Assembly (NCBI GenBank): GCA_002395085.1
Contig: DGVV01000005.1
Location: 1 to 19,307, forward strand
Direction of reading: 5' to 3'
DNA: 19,307 bases
Source: Ruminococcus sp. UBA4275
Lineage (GTDB): Bacteria; Bacillota; Clostridia; Oscillospirales; Ruminococcaceae
This document shows, piece by piece, positions 7,890 to 14,565 of this stretch; the stretch's first letter is position 1, and every line of letters begins with the position of its first letter. The notes under the pieces were generated by a model. That model made no database searches and was not told the origin of the DNA. It was given only the letters and a program-made list of their open reading frames with translations. The translations under genes and the position numbers were made by a program.

Positions 7890-9575
7890 TCACGATCCGG
7901 ATGTTTCGCCGGCGGTGTCTTTCAGCAGATTGTTCACAGCGCTGACCAGTGCCTTGATGGAGGATGTAATAATGTCATTGTCGATGCCGACACCCCAGAA
8001 GCTTCTGCCGTCGCCCGAATGAATCTCCACATAGGAGACTGCTTTCGACGACGAACCGACTTCGAGTGCGTGTTCGGTGTAGGTATTGATGATGAAATTG
8101 AGACCCGTATAGGAGCGGACTGCGTTGCTGACAGCATCGAGACGGCCGTTGCCGCTGTCGGTTGCAGATGCCGGTTTTCCATTGTATTCAATGTCAATCG
8201 TTGCTTCAATGCCGCTGCGCTGTTTGAAGTGAACCTCGGTCAGATTCAGCGGCGCAGTGATGTCCACATAATGCTGCCTGAAGATCAGGTAGACTTCGTC
8301 CGGCAGGAGTTCCTTGTGGCTGCGGTCAGAGATGCCCTTGACCAGATAGCCGACACATTCGCGCATCCGCTTCGGGAGATTGTAGCCGTAGCGCGTCTCA
8401 AGAATATAGCCGATGCCGCCCTTGCCCGACTGACTGTTGATGCGGATGACATCGGATTCGTACACTCTGCCGATGTCGGTCGGGTCGAGCGGGAGATAGG
8501 GGACATTCCAGACCGGATCTCCGGTCTCCTCGCGGTGCTTCAAGCCCTTCGCGATTGCATCCTGATGTGAGCCGGAAAATGCTGCAAATACGAGCTTTCC
8601 GCTGTAGGGCTGCCGCTCGTTGATCTCCATGCGGGTGACGCGGGTGTACATCTCCGCCAGCGCGGGAATGTCCGTGAGATCGAGGTTCGGCTCGATGCCC
8701 TGCGAGTACATATTCAGTGCCAGCGTCACGATGTCCACATTGCCCGTGCGTTCGCCGTTTCCGAAGAGCGTACCTTCCACGCGGTCTGCGCCGGCGAGCA
8801 GACCCATTTCAGTATCCGCGACCGCACAGCCGCGGTCATTGTGCGGATGCAGCGAGACGATCACATTCTCGCGGTATTTCAGGTGATCGCACATATACTC
8901 GACCTGGTTCGCATAGATGTGCGGCATGGAGAGCTGTACAGTCACCGGCAGATTGATGATGACCGGATCTTCAGCGGTCGGCTGCCAGACATCCAGCACC
9001 GCATTGCAGACCTCCAGTGCATATTCGGGTTCTGTGCCGGTGAAACTTTCCGGCGAATACTCAAACCGGAAGCTGCCCTCGTATTTCTCGCGGTATTCCC
9101 TGCACATTTTCGCGCCGGAAACCGCAATCTCCATGATCTCCGCCTTATCCTTGCGGAAGACCTGTTCGCGCTGTGCGGCGGAGGTGGAATTATAGAGATG
9201 CACGATTGCGTGCTTACATCCCTTGAGCGCCTCAAAGGTCTTGCGGATGATGTGTTCGCGTGACTGCGTGAGTACCTGAATGGTCACGTCGTCAGGGATG
9301 AGATTCTGCTCAATCAGCGTGCGGCAGAATTCATACTCCGTTTCGGAAGCAGCGGGGAATCCGATCTCAATTTCCTTAAATCCGATGCGGACAAGTTCCG
9401 CGAAAAACTCCAGTTTTTCTCCCAGACTCATCGGGATTACAAGTGCCTGATTGCCGTCGCGCAGGTCAACGCTGCACCACTGCGGCGCTTTGTCAACGTA
9501 TTCTTTTTGCGTCCACTTCATCTGCGGGTTCGGTGCGGGGAAAAATTGTCTTGTGTATTTGGCTGCATTCTGCAT
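7890..9575 (-). CDS. leuA: 2-isopropylmalate synthase, long (type 2) form
   Basis: 561 residues. It condenses 2-oxoisovalerate with acetyl-CoA to give 2-isopropylmalate, the committed step of leucine synthesis. The TIM-barrel domain has DLRDGNQ at 37-43 and the metal-binding HPHND at 243-247, followed by GNGERTGNV. The C-terminal regulatory domain (about 430-550) contains SGNGRLDAVSNAV, the region that binds leucine for feedback inhibition. Length and the N-terminal NPQMKWTQKEYVDKAPQW-like segment fit the LeuA type-2 group (yeast and actinobacterial style) rather than the roughly 510-residue type 1. The start was set at the ATG following GAGGAGGGCATTGTT; the upstream extension of the frame is T-box leader. 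First gene of the leu unit. Confidence 0.96.
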   Translation of the reverse strand: MQNAAKYTRQFFPAPNPQMKWTQKEYVDKAPQWCSVDLRDGNQALVIPMSLGEKLEFFAELVRIGFKEIEIGFPAASETEYEFCRTLIEQNLIPDDVTIQVLTQSREHIIRKTFEALKGCKHAIVHLYNSTSAAQREQVFRKDKAEIMEIAVSGAKMCREYREKYEGSFRFEYSPESFTGTEPEYALEVCNAVLDVWQPTAEDPVIINLPVTVQLSMPHIYANQVEYMCDHLKYRENVIVSLHPHNDRGCAVADTEMGLLAGADRVEGTLFGNGERTGNVDIVTLALNMYSQGIEPNLDLTDIPALAEMYTRVTRMEINERQPYSGKLVFAAFSGSHQDAIAKGLKHREETGDPVWNVPYLPLDPTDIGRVYESDVIRINSQSGKGGIGYILETRYGYNLPKRMRECVGYLVKGISDRSHKELLPDEVYLIFRQHYVDITAPLNLTEVHFKQRSGIEATIDIEYNGKPASATDSGNGRLDAVSNAVRSYTGLNFIINTYTEHALEVGSSSKAVSYVEIHSGDGRSFWGVGIDNDIITSSIKALVSAVNNLLKDTAGETSGS

Positions 9576-9615
9576 AACAATGCCCTCCTCTATTGTCTGT
9601 CGGCATGAGGAGGGC

Positions 9616-9657
9616 AAAAATAAAACGCCTCTCCCCATTCGGTTATGGGAAGAGACG
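9616..9657 (-). terminator. T-box regulated terminator of leuA
   Basis: 13-bp stem including G-T wobbles (arms 9645-9657 and 9626-9638, loop 9639-9644), followed on the minus strand by TTTTATTTTT (9625-9616). It is mutually exclusive with the T-box antiterminator. Confidence 0.92.
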
Positions 9658-9904
9658 AAGTTTCTATGTGAAATACTCCGCGGTACCACTCTTCTTGACG
9701 CTTGCGCGCCCGCTCACTGCGTCACTGTTGAACGCATCCCTCTGTATCGGGAGGACCCGTCCCGACCTAATGCCGCAGGAGATGCGGGTTCAGCGGGCTG
9801 CTCAGGGAGGAGTTATGGCGCGCGGAGCGATGCCGTCTCTCAGCAGGTGACGGCTCTCTGTGAAGGCTCATGCGGGCTTTGGTTCCCTTCATCGCATTCT
9901 GTAT
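9616..9904 (-). ncRNA. T-box leader, leucine specifier (CUC), controls leuACDB
   Basis: tRNA-sensing riboregulator read on the minus strand. Stem I carries the AGAGAG/GAGA motifs, and the specifier loop has AA-CTC-CTCCC-TGAGC, placing the codon CTC (Leu) at 9812-9810. The T-box sequence AAGAGTGGTACCGCG is at 9693-9679. Its AAGAG can pair with CTCTT at 9654-9650 to form the antiterminator; otherwise that segment forms the terminator. Uncharged tRNA-Leu with anticodon GAG should stabilise the antiterminator and switch the operon on. The 3' part is nearly identical to the ilvA leader. The specifier was read by eye from the conserved spacing to the TGAGC element. Confidence 0.95.
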
Positions 9905-9908
9905 TTTC

Positions 9909-9937
9909 ATCATAGCATGAAAATTTGGTTTTGTCAA
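9909..9937 (-). promoter_or_regulatory. Sigma-A promoter of the leu operon
   Basis: Minus strand TTGACA (9932-9937), a 17-base spacer ending in TGC, then TATGAT (9909-9914). A strong consensus fits a unit whose control occurs after initiation, by the T-box. Only about 30 bases separate it from the ridA stop and no terminator is visible there, so read-through from ilvA-ridA is possible. Confidence 0.88.
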
Positions 9938-9968
9938 GGGGTTTTGAAAATTTCTTTTTTTGCGCAGC

Positions 9969-10340
9969 TCAGATCTCCGCGATCACCTCGACCTCGACCA
10001 GCACACCCTTCGGGAGCGTTCTGACTGCAACGCAGCTCCGCGCCGGCAGAGATGTGAAATACTTGCCGTAGATCTCGTTAAATGCAGCAAAATCGTTCAT
10101 ATCGGCAAGGAAACAGGTCGTTTTAACCGCATTTGCAAAAGAAGATCCTGCCGCTTTCAGCACCGCGCCAAGATTCTGCATGACCTGCTCGGTCTGTGCT
10201 TCGATGCCCTCTGCGTGTACGGTATTCGTCTGCGGGTCAATCGCGATCTGACCCGATGTGTAAACCGTATTCCCGCAGATCACTGCCTGCGAGTACGGTC
10301 CGACGGCTGCCGGTGCTTTGTCCGTGTGAATGGTTTTCAT
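9969..10340 (-). CDS. ridA: RidA, enamine/imine deaminase
   Basis: 123 residues, YjgF/YER057c/UK114 family. The trimeric cytosolic enzyme hydrolyses 2-aminoacrylate and 2-aminocrotonate-derived imines released by PLP dehydratases such as IlvA, giving 2-oxo acids and ammonia and protecting PLP enzymes from damage. Typical features are GPYSQAV near 14-20, TSGQI at 28-32, the conserved Arg in LPARSCVAV (near residue 100) and Glu near the C-terminus (EVEVIAEI). It follows ilvA by 29 bases with AAGGAGG upstream of the ATG, so it is co-transcribed with its metabolic partner under the isoleucine T-box. Confidence 0.95.
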   Translation of the reverse strand: MKTIHTDKAPAAVGPYSQAVICGNTVYTSGQIAIDPQTNTVHAEGIEAQTEQVMQNLGAVLKAAGSSFANAVKTTCFLADMNDFAAFNEIYGKYFTSLPARSCVAVRTLPKGVLVEVEVIAEI

Positions 10341-10369
10341 GGTTGATTCCTCCTTGTTTTGTGATGCTG

Positions 10370-11569
10370 TTAATCATGCAGCAGCTTGAATCCGGCAGCG
10401 CGCAGGGCATCGCGGATCTGTGCGATATGCTCGTAATTGCGCGTTTCCATGACAAGCCGCAGATAACATCCGTTGACTGCCGCGCCCTCATTGGCACGCT
10501 CATGGTGAATGGAGATGACATTGCCGCCCTGCTCCGCGATGATGCGCGAGACATCCATCAGCTGACCGGGTTTGTCGATCAGTTCGATGATGACCGAGTA
10601 CGTGCGTCCCGTCATCAGCAGGCCGCGCTTGATGACACGCGAGAGAATCGTCACGTCGATATTGCCGCCCGAAAGCAGACACACGATTTTCTGTCCGTCT
10701 ACGGGGATCTTCCGGAACATTGCCGCCGCAGCCGCTACTGCGCCTGCACCTTCTGTGACCAGTTTGTGCTGTTCCATCAGCGCGAGGATTGCCGCAGAGA
10801 TTTCGTCGTCTGTGACGGTCACGATCTCATCCACGTACTCCGAAACATACGCAAATGTATGTTCACCGGGTTCTTTTACCGCAATGCCGTCTGCAATGGT
10901 GGAAACGCTGTCCAGACGTTCTACTTTATGGTCGCGCACGGAATTGAACATACTCGGTGCGCCCGCCGCCTGTACGCCGTAAACTTTGATTTTCGGGTTC
11001 AGCTTTTTTACCGCAAATGCGACACCGGAGATCAGTCCGCCGCCGCCGACCGGCACAACCACAGCGTCCATATCGGGGAGCTGTTCGAGCAGTTCCAGTC
11101 CGATTGTGCCCTGTCCCGCGATGACCTTTTCGTCGTCAAACGGGTGAATGAATGTCAGACCCTGCGCGTCGCGCTGCCGCAGTGCTTCTGCATAGGCATC
11201 GTCGTAAACGCCCGGCACAAGGCAGACTTCTGCGCCGTATGCCTTTGTCGCTTCAACCTTCGAGATCGGAGCGCTGTCCGGCAGGCAGATCACGGCGCGG
11301 ATGCCGTTTTTTGCGGCGGCAAGCGCAACGCCCTGTGCGTGATTGCCCGCAGAACAGGCAATCACACCGCGTGCTTTCTCCTCATCTGAGAGCTGCGACA
11401 TCATGTAATAAGCGCCGCGTACCTTGAAAGAGCCGGTGATCTGCAAATTCTCGGTCTTGAGATAGATTTCTGCGCCGGGGCAGATTTTCGGGGCAGCAAT
11501 GATGTCCGTTTCGCGGATGATCGGTTTCAGGACAAATCTTGCGTGATAGATCGCATCCAGTGTCAGCAT
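10370..11569 (-). CDS. ilvA: Threonine ammonia-lyase with one C-terminal ACT domain
   Basis: 399 residues. The PLP enzyme converts threonine to 2-oxobutanoate and ammonia, the entry into isoleucine synthesis. The PLP lysine is Lys49 in TGSFKVRGAYY, the phosphate-binding glycine loop is VVPVGGGGLISG (about 171-182), and SAGNHAQG (73-80) is typical of fold-type II enzymes. The last roughly 75 residues form one ACT domain (VIIELIDKPGQLMDVSRII onward). This one-ACT form (TIGR01127-like) is shorter than E. coli IlvA (about 514 residues) and is often labelled TdcB. The isoleucine T-box argues for a biosynthetic role. The start is set by GGAGG and a location just past the leader terminator. Confidence 0.95.
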   Translation of the reverse strand: MLTLDAIYHARFVLKPIIRETDIIAAPKICPGAEIYLKTENLQITGSFKVRGAYYMMSQLSDEEKARGVIACSAGNHAQGVALAAAKNGIRAVICLPDSAPISKVEATKAYGAEVCLVPGVYDDAYAEALRQRDAQGLTFIHPFDDEKVIAGQGTIGLELLEQLPDMDAVVVPVGGGGLISGVAFAVKKLNPKIKVYGVQAAGAPSMFNSVRDHKVERLDSVSTIADGIAVKEPGEHTFAYVSEYVDEIVTVTDDEISAAILALMEQHKLVTEGAGAVAAAAAMFRKIPVDGQKIVCLLSGGNIDVTILSRVIKRGLLMTGRTYSVIIELIDKPGQLMDVSRIIAEQGGNVISIHHERANEGAAVNGCYLRLVMETRNYEHIAQIRDALRAAGFKLLHD

Positions 11570-11604
11570 AAAAATTACCTCCGTTTTGTTTTGGCGGAAG
11601 GTAT

Positions 11605-11638
11605 AAAAAAACTCCTTCCGTCTGATGATCGGAAAGAG
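11605..11638 (-). terminator. T-box regulated terminator of ilvA
   Basis: 9-bp stem (11630-11638 with 11612-11620) and a 9-base loop, followed on the minus strand by seven T (11611-11605). It competes with the T-box antiterminator. Confidence 0.9.
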
Positions 11639-11889
11639 ACGAAGCTGCTGCTGCAATGCTCCGCGGTACCACTCTTCTTGACGCTTTCGCGCCCGCTCAC
11701 TGCGTCACTGTTGAACGCATCCCTCTGTTACGGGAGGACCCGTCCCTGTCTACTGACCGCGCAGAAACGGCGGTGTTCGGGGGGCTGCTCCGGGATGATA
11801 CGCCTCCTGCCCGGACCGCCGCATCTCAGCAAAAGCGGCTCTCTGTAGATCTTTCCGGCGGGATTTGGTTTCCCTTCTTCGCATTTATG
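11605..11889 (-). ncRNA. T-box leader, isoleucine specifier (AUC), controls ilvA-ridA
   Basis: Same architecture as the leuA leader. Stem I has ACAGAGAGCCG and GAGATGCGGC elements. The specifier region reads GT-ATC-ATCCC-GGAGC, placing ATC (Ile) at 11799-11797; the usual TGAGC is GGAGC here. The T-box AAGAGTGGTACCGCG is at 11676-11662, and its AAGAG can pair with CTCTT at 11638-11634. Uncharged tRNA-Ile should promote read-through. Bases 11659-11746 match 9676-9763 of the leu leader at 85 of 88 positions. Confidence 0.94.
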
Positions 11890-11894
11890 GCTGA

Positions 11895-11923
11895 ATTATA
11901 GCACATAAATCCGAGGTTGTCAA
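11895..11923 (-). promoter_or_regulatory. Sigma-A promoter of ilvA-ridA
   Basis: Minus strand TTGACA (11918-11923), a 17-base spacer ending in TGC, then TATAAT (11895-11900), exact consensus. It is back to back with the plus-strand promoter at 11963-11991; the 39 bases between the two -35 boxes are AT-rich and include AAAAATTTTT. Confidence 0.9.
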
Positions 11924-11962
11924 GCGGATTTTTTGATTAACATAAAAATTTTTGTTCAGGGC

Positions 11963-11991
11963 TTGACTTTTCGGATCATATCGGGTATAAT
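11963..11991 (+). promoter_or_regulatory. Promoter of the TSCPD/ohrR unit
   Basis: TTGACT (11963-11968), a 17-base spacer, then TATAAT (11986-11991). The predicted start is near 11998, immediately before the palindrome at 12001-12015. Confidence 0.85.
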
Positions 11992-12000
11992 TATATTAAG

Positions 12001-12015
12001 CTCAATCGAATTGAG
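12001..12015. promoter_or_regulatory. Perfect palindrome, candidate OhrR operator
   Basis: CTCAAT-CGA-ATTGAG is a perfect inverted repeat with 6-base arms, placed about +3 to +18 from the predicted start, where a bound dimer would block RNA polymerase. The CAAT...ATTG core resembles OhrR/MarR operators as I recall them. Assignment to the OhrR encoded downstream is inference. Confidence 0.6.
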
Positions 12016-12041
12016 TGCAAAACCGAAAGGGGAGAGACATC

Positions 12042-12299
12042 ATGGAATTTGTATATCGTCCGAAACAGGTCTGTTCGCAGGAGATTCGCTTTGATATTGA
12101 CGGCGACGTCATCCGCAATGTGCGCTTCACCGGCGGCTGCAACGGCAACCTGAAAGCCATCGGCATCCTTGTGGACGGCATGACCGTAGACCAGATCGAG
12201 GAGAAGCTGAAGGGCAATACCTGCGGCTTCCGCCCGACCTCCTGTGCCGATCAGCTTGCAAAGGCAGTACGAGCGGCATACGAGCAGGCACAGGGTTGA
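12042..12299 (+). CDS. TSCPD-domain small protein (TIGR03905-like)
   Basis: 85 residues, almost wholly one TSCPD domain, a fold also found at the C-terminus of B12-dependent ribonucleotide reductases but whose stand-alone role is unknown. The conserved GGCNGNLKAIG is at 31-41, and the family-naming motif appears as TSCADQ (66-71), Ala replacing the usual Pro. Cysteines are at 11, 33, 61 and 68, enough for a metal or redox site. The ATG at 12042 follows AAAGGGGAGAG. It is first in a two-gene unit with the thiol sensor OhrR, 15 bases upstream of it, which suggests but does not prove redox-responsive expression. Confidence 0.9.
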   Translation: MEFVYRPKQVCSQEIRFDIDGDVIRNVRFTGGCNGNLKAIGILVDGMTVDQIEEKLKGNTCGFRPTSCADQLAKAVRAAYEQAQG

Positions 12300-12314
12300 C
12301 CGGAGGTCTGCCGC

Positions 12315-12749
12315 ATGGATCATGAGGAACTGAAACTTGAGAATCAGCTTTGTTTTCCGCTCTATGCCTGCTCCCGTGAGGTCATCAAGCGATACCGCCC
12401 GTTTCTGGACGGCATCGGGCTGACATACACGCAGTATGTCGTGATGATGGTGCTTTGGGAAGCCCGTACTCTGTCGGTCAAAGAGCTGGGGCAGAAGCTG
12501 TATCTGGATTCCGGTACGCTGACGCCCGTGCTGAAAAGTCTGGAGCAGAAGGGGTATCTCACGCGGCAGCGCAGCCATGAGGATGAGCGCGTGCTGATTG
12601 TGACGATCACCGAAACCGGCGATGCCTTGCAGGAGAACGCCGCGGACATCCCGAAACAGATCGGCGGATGCGTGCGTCTGACGCCGGAGGAGGCGCTCAC
12701 GCTCTACAAGCTGCTTTATAAGCTGCTGCATACAATGGAAGATGAATAA
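12315..12749 (+). CDS. ohrR: OhrR-type MarR-family regulator
   Basis: 144 residues. Homodimeric winged-helix repressor of the organic-peroxide-sensing OhrR subgroup. The N-terminal LENQLCFPLYACSREV places the reactive cysteine at Cys13 (Cys15 in Bacillus subtilis OhrR), and the sensing-site tyrosines appear as Tyr27 and Tyr38. The recognition region YLDSGTLTPVLKSLEQKGYLTRQRSHEDER (63-92) is highly typical. Additional Cys19 and Cys119 are present; Cys119 lies near where two-Cys OhrRs carry their resolving cysteine, so a disulfide switch is possible. No ohr peroxidase gene is adjacent; the partner is the TSCPD protein. CGGAGG lies 8 bases before the ATG. The MarR family call is very secure; the OhrR subtype rests on the motifs. 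Confidence 0.92.
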   Translation: MDHEELKLENQLCFPLYACSREVIKRYRPFLDGIGLTYTQYVVMMVLWEARTLSVKELGQKLYLDSGTLTPVLKSLEQKGYLTRQRSHEDERVLIVTITETGDALQENAADIPKQIGGCVRLTPEEALTLYKLLYKLLHTMEDE

Positions 12750-12750
12750 A

Positions 12751-12787
12751 CAGACAGGACAGAGTTTTCCACGCTCTGTCCTGTCTG
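12751..12787. terminator. Terminator after ohrR
   Basis: Perfect 14-bp stem (12751-12764 with 12774-12787) and a 9-base loop right after the ohrR stop. Its plus-strand T-tract is weak (CTTGTATGCTTG), while the minus strand gives TTTATTC, so it may serve both convergent units. Confidence 0.8.
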
Positions 12788-12819
12788 CTTGTATGCTTGT
12801 CTGGTTGTATGCTGAAAGC

Positions 12820-12844
12820 GGTATCGCTGCGCGGAAGCGATACC
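12820..12844 (-). terminator. Hairpin directly after the MBL lipoprotein gene
   Basis: Perfect 9-bp stem (12820-12828 and 12836-12844), 7-base loop, touching the minus-strand stop codon. Followed on the minus strand by GCTTTC, a weak T-tract. Likely ends the pdp operon together with the 12751-12787 hairpin. Confidence 0.6.
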
Positions 12845-13735
12845 TTATTCCCCAGCGTCGGCGGTGTTCTGCGTGCAGGAGATGGTCTGTCCGTTGCTGA
12901 CGGCCGTGACCGTTCCGGCGCAGGTATAGTAGGTCTCGATGCCGCGCTTTTTCAGCGTCTCGACCGTGTAGTCATCCGCATACTCCTTCTCGGAGCAGCA
13001 TACAACTGTGTACGACGGATCACAGGCATCCAGAAATGCCTCTGTTTTCGTGAGATAATTGCCGTGATACGGGAATTTCAGGAAATCAACCTTGCCAAGA
13101 TTCAGCGCCATAATCTCGTCCATACGTGCATTTTCTGCATCACCTGTGAACAGCAGCGAGTTTTGTCCGTGTGTGACGTACAAGACCAGTGAGAAGTCGT
13201 TTTCCTCATTTTTGCCGTAATCCGTCTCATTCGGCGCGTACAACCTGAAATCAGCTTCATCCACCGACCAGTTTTCGCTGCTTTTCGCCGCCATAACGTG
13301 CAGCGGCGTGCCGGTCTCGTCGATTTTCTCGATAAAGCTTGTATATTCGTCTGATTCCGAGGTGTAATCCGGTACATAGACATTCTCGATTTTCATACGG
13401 TTGACCAGCCGTGCCGCGCCGCCCACATGATCCTTGTCAAAGTGTGTGATGATGAAATTGTTGACTGTTTCGATGCCCTGATTCGTGAGATATTTTTCGA
13501 TGACTTTGCCGTCGCCTTTGTTGCCGGCGTCGATGACGGTGACGCTGTTGTCTGTCTGGATGACCATAGCATCCGCCTTGCCGACATTGAACGCAGTCAC
13601 AGTCAGCACTGTATTGACCTGCGGGATTTCACTGCTTTCGGGCTGCGGATCGCCGCTGCCCTGACAGCCTGATGCTGTCAGCAGGGAGACCGCTGCGGCA
13701 AGGAATGCCGTCAGGCGCCTGAGCGGATTGTGCAT
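12845..13735 (-). CDS. ComEC-like metallo-beta-lactamase-fold lipoprotein
   Basis: 296 residues. The N-terminal signal segment (about 1-23) ends in TASGC with Cys24, a slightly atypical lipobox; a Ser/Glu/Pro-rich spacer follows. The MBL domain (about 42-290) resembles the C-terminal domain of the DNA-uptake protein ComEC: AFNVGKADAMVIQT, VIDAGNKGDG (68-77), the metal motif HFDKDH (98-103) in which Asp replaces the second His, FTGDAENA with Asp199, and His224 (KFPYHGN). ComEC-like secreted MBL proteins are thought to be nucleases or phosphoesterases. Predicted to be anchored outside the membrane. It is the third gene of an operon with nucleoside phosphorylase and a methyltransferase. AAGGAGGAG precedes the ATG. 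Family assignment is firm; substrate unknown. Confidence 0.9.
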   Translation of the reverse strand: MHNPLRRLTAFLAAAVSLLTASGCQGSGDPQPESSEIPQVNTVLTVTAFNVGKADAMVIQTDNSVTVIDAGNKGDGKVIEKYLTNQGIETVNNFIITHFDKDHVGGAARLVNRMKIENVYVPDYTSESDEYTSFIEKIDETGTPLHVMAAKSSENWSVDEADFRLYAPNETDYGKNEENDFSLVLYVTHGQNSLLFTGDAENARMDEIMALNLGKVDFLKFPYHGNYLTKTEAFLDACDPSYTVVCCSEKEYADDYTVETLKKRGIETYYTCAGTVTAVSNGQTISCTQNTADAGE

Positions 13736-13767
13736 AGTTGCTCCTCCTTTTGGAATGTGTGCCGGAG

Positions 13768-14559
13768 TCAGCGCTTTGTCAGCACGGTGATGGCGGCATA
13801 GTGCTGCACATCAAATTCCGGCGGTGCAGATTGTTCGAGCATGAGACGGTGATCCGCGTCCCACTGTGCAAAGACTTCCGGCGACATGGATGCGCCTGTG
13901 CCGCGGCAAGCCCGCATTCTGCCGTGCCAGCTTTCGCGTGTGAAGCGGACGGGAATGTCATAAAACGTCTCCTCTGTCAGGTCAAAATAGTCTTTTGCGA
14001 TGTCGGGAATCCAGTTGTTGTGACGGGTTTCGCCCCTGCCGGTCCAGTTGGGATTATATTGCAGAATGAGACGCTCGGATTCGCCTGCGATTGCATCTTC
14101 AAAGGGAAGCCATGCCATGTACAGCACGACGATTTTTCCGCCCGGTTTCAGCATCCGAGCAAGCTCCGGCATTACTTTTTCGTGATCGAAATACCAGAAA
14201 CACTGACACGCGGTGATCACATCAAAGGAGGCGTCAGGTTCGTTTAGATTTTCAGCAGATACGGCACGAAAGTCGATCTGCATACCGGCAGATGCAGCAA
14301 GCTGTTTTGCCTGTTCGATCTGTTCCGGTGCAATATCCGTGCCGACCCATTCTGCACCGAAGCGATACAGATTACGCGGAAGAACACCTGTTCCTGTGCC
14401 GAGATCTAGCACGCGCTGCCCCTTGATGCAGAGTCCGCGCTTGACAATATTGTCATAAAATTCCTGCGGATAAATATCGCGGAAACGGGCATAGTCTGCG
14501 GAAGTTTTGCCCCAGTCAAATGCTTTTCCGCCGTCGATTTTGCTGTTTTGAATGTCCAT
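13768..14559 (-). CDS. Class I SAM-dependent methyltransferase
   Basis: 263 residues, small-molecule type methyltransferase. Motif I is LDLGTGTG (51-58), the acidic residue that should contact the SAM ribose is Asp75 (VGTDIAP), and motif post-I/II segments include SFDVITACQCFWYFDHEKVMPELARMLKP with a GGKIVVLYMAW strand. The N-terminal WGKTSADYARFRDIYPQEFYD-type segment is common in uncharacterised Firmicutes members, so the methylated substrate cannot be named. It starts 6 bases after the phosphorylase stop, with its AGGAG inside the end of that gene, and lies 32 bases before the MBL lipoprotein gene, implying one transcript. Confidence 0.9.
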   Translation of the reverse strand: MDIQNSKIDGGKAFDWGKTSADYARFRDIYPQEFYDNIVKRGLCIKGQRVLDLGTGTGVLPRNLYRFGAEWVGTDIAPEQIEQAKQLAASAGMQIDFRAVSAENLNEPDASFDVITACQCFWYFDHEKVMPELARMLKPGGKIVVLYMAWLPFEDAIAGESERLILQYNPNWTGRGETRHNNWIPDIAKDYFDLTEETFYDIPVRFTRESWHGRMRACRGTGASMSPEVFAQWDADHRLMLEQSAPPEFDVQHYAAITVLTKR

Positions 14560-14565
14560 TTGTGT

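Noticed and set aside
10196..11389. 397-codon plus-strand frame
   Set aside because: Opposite ilvA; no domain and implausible amino-acid composition.
9676..11746. Direct repeats as mobile-element ends
   Set aside because: The repeats are the functional 3' halves of two T-box leaders; no transposase or target-site duplication is present.
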